47,518 nucleotides of DNA from Planctomycetaceae bacterium (GCA_947476295.1 CANJQC010000032.1:1-47518); one strand, 5' to 3'; counted from the stretch's first letter, positions 16,911 to 25,748 are shown. Program-made: numbers and translations. The notes: generated by a model not told the origin, from the sequence alone.

Positions 16911-18119
16911 ATGCCTGATTTCAAATACCTAGCCAAAGAGCTGACCGGCAAACAGGTTTCGGGGACGCTGACGGCTGCCAGCGAAAAAGATGCGATCGCG
17001 GGTCTGGCAGCGAAAAGTCTGTTCCCGATTTCGGTTGCGCTGACGGAACAATCCAGGCAGCAGGCCAGCACGGGGTCGCGGCGCGTTTCCGCAAAATACC
17101 TCACGGTGTTTTACAACCAGTTGTCGGATCTGTTGAAGTCCGGAGTCCCGCTGCTCCGGTCGTTGCAACTGCTGGAAGAACAGTCGTCTAATTTGAATCT
17201 AAAGTCTGTCATTCAGGATGTTCGTGAACAGGTCGCCGACGGAACGCGATTGAATGAATCGATGCGAAAGCATCCAAAGACGTTTAACTATCTGACGGTC
17301 AGCATGGTGAAAGCGGGTGAAGAAGGCGGGTTTCTGGAGGAAGTGCTCAGTCGCATTGCAGCGTTCAATGAGCATCAGGAAGAACTCAAAGGCCGCGTCA
17401 CCGGCGCGATGATCTATCCAGTGTTTCTGATGGTGGTGGGCCTTGCAATCGTGACCGTGATGATGGTTTGGTTCGTGCCGGAATTTGCTAACATTTTCGA
17501 GTCCATGAAAAACAAGGGGACCCTGCCCTGGGCAACGACAACGCTCCTGAGTATCAGCGACGCGATTCAGAACTATGGTCTTCTCATTCTTGCTGCGGTC
17601 GTTGGAGCAATGGTCGGAACGATTGCCTATTTTCAGTCGGCTGAGGGAGCTCGAAATATGGACAAGTGGAAACTGAAAATTCCGATACTGGGCGGCATCC
17701 TGCAGAATCTGGCCGTGGCACGATTCTGCCGCATGTTGGGCACGCTCCTGAAAAACGGCGTGCCCATCCTGCAGTCACTAAGAATTGCGAAGGATGCGAG
17801 CGGCAACGTGATCCTTGCTGAGGCCATTGGAAATGCGGCAGACAATGTCAGCAGCGGTCAGTCGCTGGCAGTTCCGCTTCGTTCCAGCGGACAATTCTCA
17901 CGGGACCTAATTGAGATGATTGCTGTTGGCGAAGAGGCCAATAATCTGGAAAATGTGCTAATCGGTGTAGCTGACAACCTCGAGCGGCGCACCAGTCGAC
18001 GTATTGATACTGGTGTGCGATTGCTGGAACCTTTGCTGCTGCTGGTGATGGCCACTATCGTCACGTTCGTGATCGTGGCTTTGCTGGTACCCGTCATGAC
18101 AATGTCGAAGAACGCCTGA
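16911..18119 (+). CDS. gspF: Type II secretion inner-membrane platform protein (GspF/PilC)
   Basis: 402 residues, the usual length for the family. It contains two copies of the T2SSF domain. The first includes 'FYNQLSDLLKSGVPLLRSLQ' and 'MVKAGEEGGFLEEVL'; the second includes 'FCRMLGTLLKNGVPILQSL' and 'MIAVGEEANNLENVL'. Three membrane helices are visible: MIYPVFLMVVGLAIVTVMMVW, LLILAAVVGAMVGTIAY, and the C-terminal LLLVMATIVTFVIVALLVPV. It anchors the GspE ATPase to the inner membrane. It begins 32 bp after gspE and ends 35 bp before gspG, so it is in the same operon. Confidence 0.96.
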   Translation: MPDFKYLAKELTGKQVSGTLTAASEKDAIAGLAAKSLFPISVALTEQSRQQASTGSRRVSAKYLTVFYNQLSDLLKSGVPLLRSLQLLEEQSSNLNLKSVIQDVREQVADGTRLNESMRKHPKTFNYLTVSMVKAGEEGGFLEEVLSRIAAFNEHQEELKGRVTGAMIYPVFLMVVGLAIVTVMMVWFVPEFANIFESMKNKGTLPWATTTLLSISDAIQNYGLLILAAVVGAMVGTIAYFQSAEGARNMDKWKLKIPILGGILQNLAVARFCRMLGTLLKNGVPILQSLRIAKDASGNVILAEAIGNAADNVSSGQSLAVPLRSSGQFSRDLIEMIAVGEEANNLENVLIGVADNLERRTSRRIDTGVRLLEPLLLLVMATIVTFVIVALLVPVMTMSKNA

Positions 18120-18154
18120 TCAATGGATTTAAGTACTCAACCTGGAATTGGAAA

Positions 18155-18646
18155 ATGCGAAAGAACTCAATCAATCAGTCGATTGCTCTCACACGAGCAG
18201 GCTTTACGCTCCTTGAACTGCTGATCGTACTGGCCATCATTCTGGTGATCGCAGCGATGGTGGTACCGAACCTAATCGGGCAACAGCAGGGAGCGATGGA
18301 AAAGACGACGCTGACGACGATCAAGAATATCGAGAAGAATCCCGTTGGTATCTGGGCCGCTGACCACGATGGCACCTATTTCAAGGGCAGCGGTAACGAA
18401 GCCTGGCAGGCCATGATGAATCCCCCACCGTACAAGGGAAGGAAGTTGCGTCCGCTGATTGCTGAACCTCCAGCCGATGCCTGGGGTCAAGTGCTTCAGT
18501 ACGAATGGACAGGCGATGGACACAGCAAGAAGCAAGGAGCGTTGAGTCCAGCGGTTTGGTCGATCGGTGCCAACGGCCAGGACGAAGGTGGAAGTGGAGA
18601 CGATATCAACAACTGGACGTCGATGGTGGCGGGCGGCACGAAATAA
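18155..18646 (+). CDS. gspG: Major pseudopilin GspG
   Basis: 163 residues. The type IV prepilin signal is 'RAGFTLLELLIVLAIILVIA', with cleavage expected after Gly and the conserved Glu at position +5. The remainder has the GspG layout: 'NLIGQQQGAMEKTTLTTIKN' then a short globular head. The C-terminal motif 'VWSIGANGQDEGGSGDDINNW' matches the calcium-binding end of GspG (Gly-Asp-Asp-Ile/Asn-Asn). It forms the pseudopilus shaft. A long hairpin follows the gene, which may let it be expressed above the minor pseudopilins. Confidence 0.95.
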   Translation: MRKNSINQSIALTRAGFTLLELLIVLAIILVIAAMVVPNLIGQQQGAMEKTTLTTIKNIEKNPVGIWAADHDGTYFKGSGNEAWQAMMNPPPYKGRKLRPLIAEPPADAWGQVLQYEWTGDGHSKKQGALSPAVWSIGANGQDEGGSGDDINNWTSMVAGGTK

Positions 18647-18675
18647 TCGTCGCTCCACAATGTTGAATTGAAACC

Positions 18676-18717
18676 ACGCGAACGCTCGGGATCACTTTTG
18701 ATACCGAGCGTTCGTGC
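18676..18717 (+). promoter_or_regulatory. Stable hairpin after gspG, no T-run
   Basis: cgaacgctcgg (18679-18689) pairs with ccgagcgttcg (18704-18714) around a 14-nt loop, with further pairing of cac/gtg across a 2-nt bulge. It lies in the 195-bp gap between the major pseudopilin and the minor pseudopilins, the only sizeable gap in this part of the operon. It may act as a partial terminator or as an RNA-stabilising 3' end for gspG. The function is inferred from position. Confidence 0.5.
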
Positions 18718-18841
18718 ATGAACCGGCTTAACCGATTTGACAGTGATGATGAAGCGTATCCGCAACATTTCAAGCACATGCCGACAGGAAATCCCTGTTG
18801 AAGCAGGGGCTCTCGGCTGCGTGCCGGCACGCAACAGGCTA

Positions 18842-19447
18842 ATGCGTATCCGCTCACGAACGACTCACACCCGCCGCGGCTTTACGCTGTTCGAGCTGAT
18901 GATCGTCCTCGCCATTCTTGTGGCGGTCACGGCGATGGCGGCCCCCAGTATGATGGAACGCGTTCGCAGTGGTCGCGTACAGGAAGCAGCAGAGAATGTG
19001 CGTGAAGTGTTGGCTGCGGCTCGCACGTATGCGATTGATACCGGCGTCGATTATCATTTTCGCTTCGAAGTCGGCGGGCATAACGTGGTGGCAATTCCGG
19101 CAGAACAAAACGCATCGATCGGCAATTCGTACGATTCCAATAGTGAGACCGCGGAATTCTTGTATCGTTCAGGCGAGCTTCCGAAAACTATCTATCTTCG
19201 CAGCAGCTACAACGACAGGTCGGGCAGCGAAACGCTGAAAAGTCAGATATTCGGAAACCTTGAAAATGCCGGAGATCTGGCGTCAAAGAACTGGTCGTTG
19301 CCGATACTGTTTCGCTTCGATGGCAGTGCAGAAGACAAGACGTTTCGCGTTATGGACGAACAGCATCGCAGTTGTGACGTTACTGTTCGTGGACTCACAG
19401 GGGCGATCTCAACGTCCGGCGTCTTCATCATGGAGGAAAAAAGATGA
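18842..19447 (+). CDS. gspH: Minor pseudopilin GspH-like
   Basis: 201 residues from ATG 18842. The prepilin signal 'TRRGFTLFELMIVLAILVAV' then follows a normal 12-residue leader. The frame stays open to TTG 18737/ATG 18746, which would give an unusually long leader, so I prefer the inner ATG although its ribosome-binding site is weak. After the helix comes 'RVQEAAENVREVLAAARTYA', typical of GspH, and a beta-rich head. The stop overlaps the start of gspI by ATGA, indicating translational coupling. Its expected place is at the pseudopilus tip region. Confidence 0.85.
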   Translation: MRIRSRTTHTRRGFTLFELMIVLAILVAVTAMAAPSMMERVRSGRVQEAAENVREVLAAARTYAIDTGVDYHFRFEVGGHNVVAIPAEQNASIGNSYDSNSETAEFLYRSGELPKTIYLRSSYNDRSGSETLKSQIFGNLENAGDLASKNWSLPILFRFDGSAEDKTFRVMDEQHRSCDVTVRGLTGAISTSGVFIMEEKR

Positions 19448-19977
19448 GACGTGCAGCACGAAGGGTTTGCTCGGCCACGTTCGTGAGCGGCGCGGCGCTA
19501 GCCGCCAGTAGCTACTCAGGAAAACACAGTTCGCTACCGTTGGTAAACGCCATTCCGCTCAAATTCGGCATCGAACGCAGCGGCCTGAGTCTCCTTGAAG
19601 TTCTGATCTCTGTCGCAATTTTTCTGGGCGCGTTGACGGCGATTATGCAACTGCTGAATTCCGGGCAACAATCCGAGGTGTCGGCTCGACTAAAGACCGA
19701 AGCGGCGCTTCGGTGCGAAGCAAAAATGGCAGAGTTTGTTTCGGGAATCGAAGAAGCAGTATCGTCGGATAAGCAAAAATTCCCTGATGATGAAATCGGA
19801 AACTGGCAGTGGTCTGCAGAGGTCAGCAACGGCAATGCCACAAGTCTGCTGAAGATCACAGTCACGGTGGAACACTTGCCCGACGGCAAAAATCCCAATG
19901 CCGCATTCACATTGAATCGTTACATGCGGGATCCGCAGTTGTTTATCGACGCGGCGCTCTCGGAGACTGGAAAATGA
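19444..19977 (+). CDS. gspI: Minor pseudopilin GspI-like
   Basis: 177 residues, starting in an ATGA overlap with gspH. The prepilin-type signal is 'RSGLSLLEVLISVAIFLGAL', with Glu at +5. GspI family features are the LLEVL..VAI core and 'TEAALRCEAKMAEFVSGI', compare 'L...iA.nk..e'. The leader before the cleavage site is about 46 residues, much longer than the usual 6-25. Either it is a real extension or a TTG near 19537 is used. It ends in an ATGA overlap with gspJ. It is expected to form the tip complex with GspJ and GspK. Confidence 0.85.
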   Translation: MRRAARRVCSATFVSGAALAASSYSGKHSSLPLVNAIPLKFGIERSGLSLLEVLISVAIFLGALTAIMQLLNSGQQSEVSARLKTEAALRCEAKMAEFVSGIEEAVSSDKQKFPDDEIGNWQWSAEVSNGNATSLLKITVTVEHLPDGKNPNAAFTLNRYMRDPQLFIDAALSETGK

Positions 19978-20939
19978 AAAACGTACTGACGAATCGGGCG
20001 GGCTTTACGCTGCTGGAACTGTTGATTGCGATTGGGCTCACATCGATCCTGATGGTGGCGTTGTTCTCGGCAATGGATATCTATTTTAAGCTGCAGCTCG
20101 ATAGTCAAGAAGAGATCACGCGACAGCAAATTTCACGTGCGCTGTTGCGTCAGATGACGCGCGACATTCAATCAGTGGTATTTGTCAAAAAGCAAGCTGT
20201 GGACGACGAAGAAACTGCACCGACGAGTCCCGGGACTGGTTCAGCTGCTTCAGGCGGGTCCACTCCGGCCGGCGGATCAACACAGGCCGACGGATCAACA
20301 CAGGCCGGCGGATCGAATTCACTGAGCAGCACAGGTTCGACGGCACAAACGACTGACGGCGACACAACAGCAGCGATGCTGAAGTACACCAGCGGGCTTG
20401 TTGGTTCGGCAACAGATCTTCTGCTCTATGTCAGTCGTCCGGACCGAACACTTTCATACGTGGATGCGCAAAGTTTGACATCCACGTCTGAACGTACAGG
20501 TGATCTGATGATGATCAGGTATCTTGTTGCAGACACAAGTGCGGGTGGCCTGTCGTCAACAATTGCAAAACGCTTTGCGGGTAACAAAAACGGACCAATC
20601 GGGCTGGTCCGGATTACTGGCGACTTGTACGGCATGAGTACCGCAGTGCAGGCGGGTGAAGAGCGGGACTTCACGTGCGTCGATCAAATTGATGCCGAAG
20701 AGGTCTCACAGGTTGCGTTCAGCTACTTTGATGGCTTGAACTGGCAGGAAACATGGGACAGCACGACGCTGAACAGTTTGCCTGTCGCGATTGAGATTAT
20801 TCTAACGCTTCGAAATGCGGAATCCGGCGATGTATTTTCCAGCAACAAACCTGATCCGTATGCCCTCGGCGAAACAAAACATCGTATGATCATTGCGTTG
20901 CCTCTGGCTGAACCGTTCATTGGGGAGACCGTATTATGA
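19974..20939 (+). CDS. gspJ: Minor pseudopilin GspJ-like
   Basis: 321 residues from ATG 19974, which overlaps the gspI stop by ATGA. The reading frame extends further upstream, but that part lies inside gspI and is not used. The prepilin signal is 'RAGFTLLELLIAIGLTSILM', after a leader of only 9 residues. The head domain contains a roughly 70-residue low-complexity insert of Gly/Ser/Thr/Ala/Gln repeats (residues about 80-130), and is otherwise like GspJ/PulJ (e.g. 'DEVSQVAFSYFDGLNWQETW'-type segment near the C-terminus). The stop overlaps gspK by ATGA. Confidence 0.88.
   Translation: MKNVLTNRAGFTLLELLIAIGLTSILMVALFSAMDIYFKLQLDSQEEITRQQISRALLRQMTRDIQSVVFVKKQAVDDEETAPTSPGTGSAASGGSTPAGGSTQADGSTQAGGSNSLSSTGSTAQTTDGDTTAAMLKYTSGLVGSATDLLLYVSRPDRTLSYVDAQSLTSTSERTGDLMMIRYLVADTSAGGLSSTIAKRFAGNKNGPIGLVRITGDLYGMSTAVQAGEERDFTCVDQIDAEEVSQVAFSYFDGLNWQETWDSTTLNSLPVAIEIILTLRNAESGDVFSSNKPDPYALGETKHRMIIALPLAEPFIGETVL
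20253..20324. repeat. 18-bp tandem repeat inside gspJ
   Basis: Four consecutive 18-bp units begin at 20253, 20271, 20289 and 20307. They encode GGSTPA, GGSTQA, DGSTQA and GGSNSL. Units two and three differ by two bases only. The repeat forms a flexible linker in the minor pseudopilin head, and its copy number is likely variable. Confidence 0.8.
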
Positions 20940-22582
20940 CGTCTCCGCTTAAGCTCGCACGCCAACGCGCTCAGACTGTGCTGCCGGCCGGAAACCGAAA
21001 GCGTCGCGGATTTGTGCTTCTCGTCGTGACCATCGTAGTCATCCTCCTCTCACTGGCGGCATGGTCGTATATGAACAAAATGGTCCTAGAACAAGAAGCG
21101 ACCATGATGTACGGTCGCGATGTGGAAGCTCGCATGGCCGCAGAATCGGCCATCGAATACGCAGCCATTCAGATCGGACTATTGCAGACGGAACAGAGCG
21201 AGGACGTCTTTCATAACCCGACTTTGTTTCGTGGTCAGGTAATGACAGAAGCCGATAACCCGCGAGGCCAGTGTCGCTTCACCATTCTGGTTCCGAATGA
21301 ATTGTCTTCAGGCAAAGGCAGTTCAGTGCGATTTGGTCTGACTCGTGAAACAGCAAAATTTGACATCAATCGCCTCAATGAATTTGAAGGCGACGATGAC
21401 GAAACGACGACTGCTTACGACGCAGTTTCGTTTGTGCCTGGCATGACGGAGGAAATCGCGAATGCCATCCTAGACTGGATCGACAGTGATGAAGATCGGG
21501 GAGTTGGCGGAGCAGAATCAGCCGACTATCAGGGGCTGGCGGTACCTTATGCAGCACGTAACGCTCCGCTGGAATCCATCGAAGAACTGCTGCAGATTCA
21601 GGGGATCACACCAGTCTTGTTTTATGGCGAGGACGCCAATCGAAACGGGATGCTCGACCCCAATGAAGACGACGGGAATGAATCACGCCCCAATGACAAT
21701 GCGGACGGGATTCTGGACGTCGGCTGGCGAGAATACTTCACAGCCTCCAGCCGCGAACGGAATACGGCGGGCGATGGTGAAGCAAAGATCAACATCAACG
21801 GCACAATTCTGACAGAATTGTTCGATGAGATCGAAGAAGCCTTCGACACAGAAACCGCGACATTCATCATTGCCTATCGATTGTGGGGAAATGAAAACGC
21901 CGACCCGGCTACGGTGAAGAGTCTGACAGTCGATCAGAAGGAACTGGCCCAGGCAATTACAGGTGGCCTGACCAGTCAGGAAGGCGTCTCAATCACGCGT
22001 GCTGGGATGGACCTCAATCAGGTGTCAGCCTACTCATTCCGTTCGATCTACGACGTGATCGACGCGCAGGTCAACGCTGTAATCAATGGCGCACCGCAGA
22101 CGCTGATCAGTCCGTGGACATCCGGAAATCTGCTCGAAAAAATGCCGGAGTTCGAGGGAAGCTTCACGCATGTAGACGATGCATTCCTTGATGGACGCAT
22201 CAACATCAATATCGCTCGTCGCGAAGTACTACTAGCGATTCCTGACATGACGGAATCCATCGCTGACAGCATTATCACCATGCGTCCCCCGCTTGAAGAC
22301 AGCGGTGTCGCTTCCAGCCTGATGACCGTTCGAGCTTCCCCGACATGGTTGTTGGGGGAAAGCCTGGTCGATCTCAATACCTACCGGCGGCTCGGCCCGT
22401 GGCTGACAACTGGTGGTGATATCTTCAGCTTTCAGGCTCTGGGCCATTTTGATCAGGGCGGTCCGACAACGAGGCTTGAAGCAACGATCGACGGGACTCA
22501 GGACCCACCCCGCGTTATCTTTCAGCGGGATCTCACATCTCTCGGTCGCGGCTTCCATCCCGGCCTGTTGAGCAGCAGGTAG
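20936..22582 (+). CDS. gspK: Minor pseudopilin GspK-like, last gene of the operon
   Basis: 548 residues, longer than the roughly 330 of enterobacterial GspK. The N-terminus 'RRGFVLLVVTIVVILLSLA' is a prepilin-type helix that lacks the conserved Glu at +5, as is normal for GspK. The large head contains helix-hairpin-helix-like stretches ('VPGMTEEIANAILDWIDSDED' and 'IPDMTESIADSIITMRP') and two similar 'INI' strands, as in GspK. An Asp/Asn-rich loop near residues 230-265 (DANRNGMLDPNEDD, then NDNADGILDVGW) resembles paired EF-hand calcium loops. It is predicted to cap the pseudopilus tip. It starts in an ATGA overlap with gspJ; the next gene is convergent 33 bp away. Confidence 0.9.
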   Translation: MTSPLKLARQRAQTVLPAGNRKRRGFVLLVVTIVVILLSLAAWSYMNKMVLEQEATMMYGRDVEARMAAESAIEYAAIQIGLLQTEQSEDVFHNPTLFRGQVMTEADNPRGQCRFTILVPNELSSGKGSSVRFGLTRETAKFDINRLNEFEGDDDETTTAYDAVSFVPGMTEEIANAILDWIDSDEDRGVGGAESADYQGLAVPYAARNAPLESIEELLQIQGITPVLFYGEDANRNGMLDPNEDDGNESRPNDNADGILDVGWREYFTASSRERNTAGDGEAKININGTILTELFDEIEEAFDTETATFIIAYRLWGNENADPATVKSLTVDQKELAQAITGGLTSQEGVSITRAGMDLNQVSAYSFRSIYDVIDAQVNAVINGAPQTLISPWTSGNLLEKMPEFEGSFTHVDDAFLDGRININIARREVLLAIPDMTESIADSIITMRPPLEDSGVASSLMTVRASPTWLLGESLVDLNTYRRLGPWLTTGGDIFSFQALGHFDQGGPTTRLEATIDGTQDPPRVIFQRDLTSLGRGFHPGLLSSR

Positions 22583-22615
22583 TCTGGTTCCTGAATTGTC
22601 GGAGGAAGAGATCTG

Positions 22616-23986
22616 TCAATATCGGAACACGGCACCAAGACTGAACCCGTTCGCTGCGAAGTTTGAAAAATTGACATCCTGACGGATGTCAGGCGTGAAG
22701 CCCGCAGCGCCACCTGGAATGCTGTTGTAGTAGATGTTTTCGTGCGGACGGCTGATACGTGGAATCCACATGAAGTCGTATCCGGCATACACGGAGAACT
22801 TTGTGTTCAGGTGAACTTCACCGACCAGATTGAGTTGCGTAATGGTGCCGAAGTCGATTTTGCGGCTGTCAAATGAAGTCCGTCCGGTGCCTAATGCGTC
22901 TGATGACACGGTGGCAGTGTAGTCATTGAGTCCCATCATAACGCGTGGCGTGGCACTCAGCGTGAACCAACGATTGTTCAGCGACATCCGAACACCGGCT
23001 TCCGGTCCGTAGAAATTATTCACGACTGCGGAATTGATATCCGTTGTGCGATCTGCCACAGCAGCACCGCCGTTGTACGTTCCGTGAATGTCATAATTTT
23101 CATCCAGATTCGTGTACCGGACACCGCCCAGCCACTGAAATCCGAAGCCTTCACCTGGCACGTAGCGATCCGTGAGAAACGTCAATTCCGAACCCCACAG
23201 CTGTGACGAGAATTTGGCCTGAAAGGTTTTGTCGAAGATCAGAGAATTCAATCCTGCCACATCGGTAACTGCACCATTTGTCAGCAACGGAATGGCATAA
23301 TTTGGATTTGTTGAAGTACCAAGCGTGGGATCGATTGGGAAAGCAACACCTCCCAGCGGAGCCTGCACTGCGATGATCTGTCGTGGACCATCGATATTGT
23401 TAAATGCCACGACATCGGATTTTTGCTGGAAGCCAAAGAAACTCAACTCCAGATCGCCCCCGTTCATGGCGACGCCCAATGTGCCTCGAATGCCTGGCGT
23501 GTCGATCAGGTCAAGGCTGTTGGATTGAGGGAACAAGGTGAGCCCAGCAGTGTTGCCACCGTTGAGATTGTTGTTAACAAGAACAGGGGAATTGATGCCC
23601 TGGACGCTATTGTTGGGCACGACGTATTGAAGACCCGAGACTGGCGCTCCGATCGTTCCGCCACCGGGTTCCTGAAAAGTCCACTGCATGAATTCCAGAC
23701 GCAGCCAGCTGCGAGAAGCCACTTCGTGCAGGAAGTGCTCGATCGGACGATTCTCGTCCCATAATGCTGGAGCCTGCTCGACGTAATGATCCACGACGGG
23801 AGCCTGGTACTGATTCCGCGGCATTTGCAGCAGCGACGGATGGCCCTGTTGTTGTGGCGGACAATATTCTGGCCCACCATATTGTGGCGGACCATACTGC
23901 GGCGCATTTTGAGCCAAGGCTTCAGAAGAAGCCATGCTGAGAAGCACCGCAGCAGCGGCAATACTTAGCAGGTTCGGACGGTTCAT
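22616..23986 (-). CDS. BBP7 family outer-membrane beta-barrel protein
   Basis: 456 residues. The signal peptide is 'LLSIAAAAVLLSMASSEALA'. A Pro/Gln/Tyr-rich stretch (QYGPPQYGGPEYCPPQQQG) follows. The barrel domain is typical of the planctomycete putative beta-barrel porin-7 family: 'RSWLRLEFMQWTFQEPGGGT', alternating beta strands, 'GFQWLGGVRYTNLDENYD', and a last strand ending in aromatic-basic 'GFSLGAVFRY', the usual barrel C-terminus. It should insert in the outer membrane; cargo is unknown. AAGGT lies upstream of the ATG. Family typing rests on overall pattern, not on a catalytic motif. Confidence 0.85.
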   Translation of the reverse strand: MNRPNLLSIAAAAVLLSMASSEALAQNAPQYGPPQYGGPEYCPPQQQGHPSLLQMPRNQYQAPVVDHYVEQAPALWDENRPIEHFLHEVASRSWLRLEFMQWTFQEPGGGTIGAPVSGLQYVVPNNSVQGINSPVLVNNNLNGGNTAGLTLFPQSNSLDLIDTPGIRGTLGVAMNGGDLELSFFGFQQKSDVVAFNNIDGPRQIIAVQAPLGGVAFPIDPTLGTSTNPNYAIPLLTNGAVTDVAGLNSLIFDKTFQAKFSSQLWGSELTFLTDRYVPGEGFGFQWLGGVRYTNLDENYDIHGTYNGGAAVADRTTDINSAVVNNFYGPEAGVRMSLNNRWFTLSATPRVMMGLNDYTATVSSDALGTGRTSFDSRKIDFGTITQLNLVGEVHLNTKFSVYAGYDFMWIPRISRPHENIYYNSIPGGAAGFTPDIRQDVNFSNFAANGFSLGAVFRY

Positions 23987-24267
23987 TCGAGCCGGACCTT
24001 ATTCAAAGAGTCAGATCAGCGAAGCACATTCGTCGAAGAGCCCTCCTGGCAATTCAACGCCGACGCAGCATCTTGCGATGCCGCGCACAGAACGGTTCCA
24101 TGTACAAAACATAGTCCGCTGTCGTCGATATCGTCGCGGATCGACTTTGAACTTTGCTCCAATTGCTCCCGGAGCTTCGATTTTAACGGTTACACGAATG
24201 AGTCCGCTCGTAACGTCTGCAACATCAGCCAATCGGCAGTTTCTGCCGCTGTGCTGCACTCCATTGC

Positions 24268-25593
24268 CTACCGTCCGGGCACTGCGTTCGAGACAACCAC
24301 CGGCTGCACCCAGGCACATTCGAAATCTCCGACCTGAGACGGATTCGGGTGGCTCCGAGACGCTGTAACGACCGCGCGCACGTACAGTTCTGTGCCTTCA
24401 AACGTGTAGCTGCCGACAGTCCCTTTGACGGATTTGAGCAACCTGCCAATATCAGTGCTGTAGCGGCGCGTCACCGTATCGACTTTCGCGGGATCGTCGA
24501 TTGCCGGTGAACTGGCGTCATCAAAAGTAGTGTGCGTACCAATGAAATCAATGCGGTATGACACGTCAGGTTCTGCGGCAACGGTAACTTTCAGACTATT
24601 CGATGTCTGCTCAATTTCTTTCAGCATCACGCCGGAAGAAGCATAAAAACGCCCGGCCTCCAGCGCCTTCACCAGAGCGTCGGGCGTCAACGTGTCGGTT
24701 AGCACCATGACCCAACCACGACCCGGCTGCGCTCCCTTTTGCGGCTCAGTCTGAAAGTAGTCATGCCCGTCGTCCGTAGCCAGACCGTACATCAATGGCA
24801 GTTTGAGTTTTGCCAGACGCCATGTGTTGACAATGTCCCATTGACGCTCGGTGGATGCATGTGTTTGATCGCCGGAATTGTTAACATTGGGATGGCCATT
24901 GTAGACTTCGAAAAAGTTCTCTCCGTCAATCTGCATTAACTGCTCGGCAGTGATGGCATAGCCAAAATTCGGATGATTCAGATGCACGAGCGTCGATTCT
25001 CCGGAACGCTCGCGTCGCGAAACGGCAGCGTCGATGTTTCGCTGCATCACATCGACCATACTGTCTCCACCCGTGGGCGGAAGCAGTTCACTGGTATTCG
25101 TCGCGCATAAATGAATTGGACGATGTTGGAAACTGTCGCTGATCTCTTCACCCTGGATCAGAATGTATTCCTGAGCTATCGCGAGACGATCATAGACGGC
25201 ATCAAATTCCTTCAGACGTACTTCCTTGCGACCTTCAGTTTCCCGAATCTGGATCCAGTCCGCAGGAAATGCCTGAGTTAGCTTTTCGAAGGCCTTGATT
25301 CCGCCTTTGTTCTTTTCGGTATCGATCCATCGTTCGCGATTGTGGAGCGTGTTGTGATCCGTGAAAACCAGAAACTGATATCCGTGATCGCGGTACCAGG
25401 TGGCAATCATTTCCGGGTAGTCATCACCATCGCTCCACAGCGAATGCGTATGCATGTTTCCGCGATACCAGCGTTGTGACTGATCTGATCGCAGCACAAC
25501 GTCCTGACCAAATCCAGTTGTCGTGACAATCAGTAACCACAGAGTGAGAAGTCGATCGGTCGTAAACAGCGGGCGAAGCGCTAATGCTGGCAT
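24268..25593 (-). CDS. Secreted PHP-domain metallohydrolase (CehA/McbA-like)
   Basis: 441 residues, with GGAGA at proper spacing before the ATG. A signal peptide (LLTLWLLIVTTTGFGQ) directs export. The polymerase-and-histidinol-phosphatase fold is marked by HTHS at residues 48-51 and FTDHNT (Asp79-His80), which are metal ligands in this fold. 'LIQGEEISDSFQHRPIHLCA' supplies the expected Glu and His, 'VHLNHPNFGYA' another His, and 'YGLATDDGHDY' the late Asp/His pair. The C-terminal roughly 110 residues are a beta-rich domain. Phosphoesterase or carbamate hydrolase activity is known in related proteins; the substrate here is unknown. Confidence 0.88.
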   Translation of the reverse strand: MPALALRPLFTTDRLLTLWLLIVTTTGFGQDVVLRSDQSQRWYRGNMHTHSLWSDGDDYPEMIATWYRDHGYQFLVFTDHNTLHNRERWIDTEKNKGGIKAFEKLTQAFPADWIQIRETEGRKEVRLKEFDAVYDRLAIAQEYILIQGEEISDSFQHRPIHLCATNTSELLPPTGGDSMVDVMQRNIDAAVSRRERSGESTLVHLNHPNFGYAITAEQLMQIDGENFFEVYNGHPNVNNSGDQTHASTERQWDIVNTWRLAKLKLPLMYGLATDDGHDYFQTEPQKGAQPGRGWVMVLTDTLTPDALVKALEAGRFYASSGVMLKEIEQTSNSLKVTVAAEPDVSYRIDFIGTHTTFDDASSPAIDDPAKVDTVTRRYSTDIGRLLKSVKGTVGSYTFEGTELYVRAVVTASRSHPNPSQVGDFECAWVQPVVVSNAVPGR

Positions 25594-25632
25594 TTGGTTC
25601 TCCGTAGAAGTGTGATTCGCACGCAGTATATC

Positions 25633-25680
25633 AACAAAACGACAGCAGGCGAGCTCTGCCCCGAGCCTCGCCTGCTGTCT
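25633..25680 (-). terminator. Intrinsic terminator after the Gln-rich secreted protein gene
   Basis: A 13-bp perfect stem pairs gacagcaggcgag (25641-25653) with ctcgcctgctgtc (25667-25679). On the minus strand it is followed by gttttgttg. It lies 69 bp past the stop of the minus-strand gene at 25749-26702 and 40 bp upstream of the next minus-strand gene. Confidence 0.75.
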
Positions 25681-25748
25681 TGTGAGTGTTGATGAGTTCG
25701 ATGATGATCGCCTGCGACTTCACACCGTGTGCAAATCAACACGGTTGA

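Noticed and set aside
18737-18841. Upstream TTG/ATG starts for gspH
   Set aside because: They would give a leader of about 47 residues and no better ribosome-binding site; the ATG at 18842 gives a normal leader. Not fully excluded.
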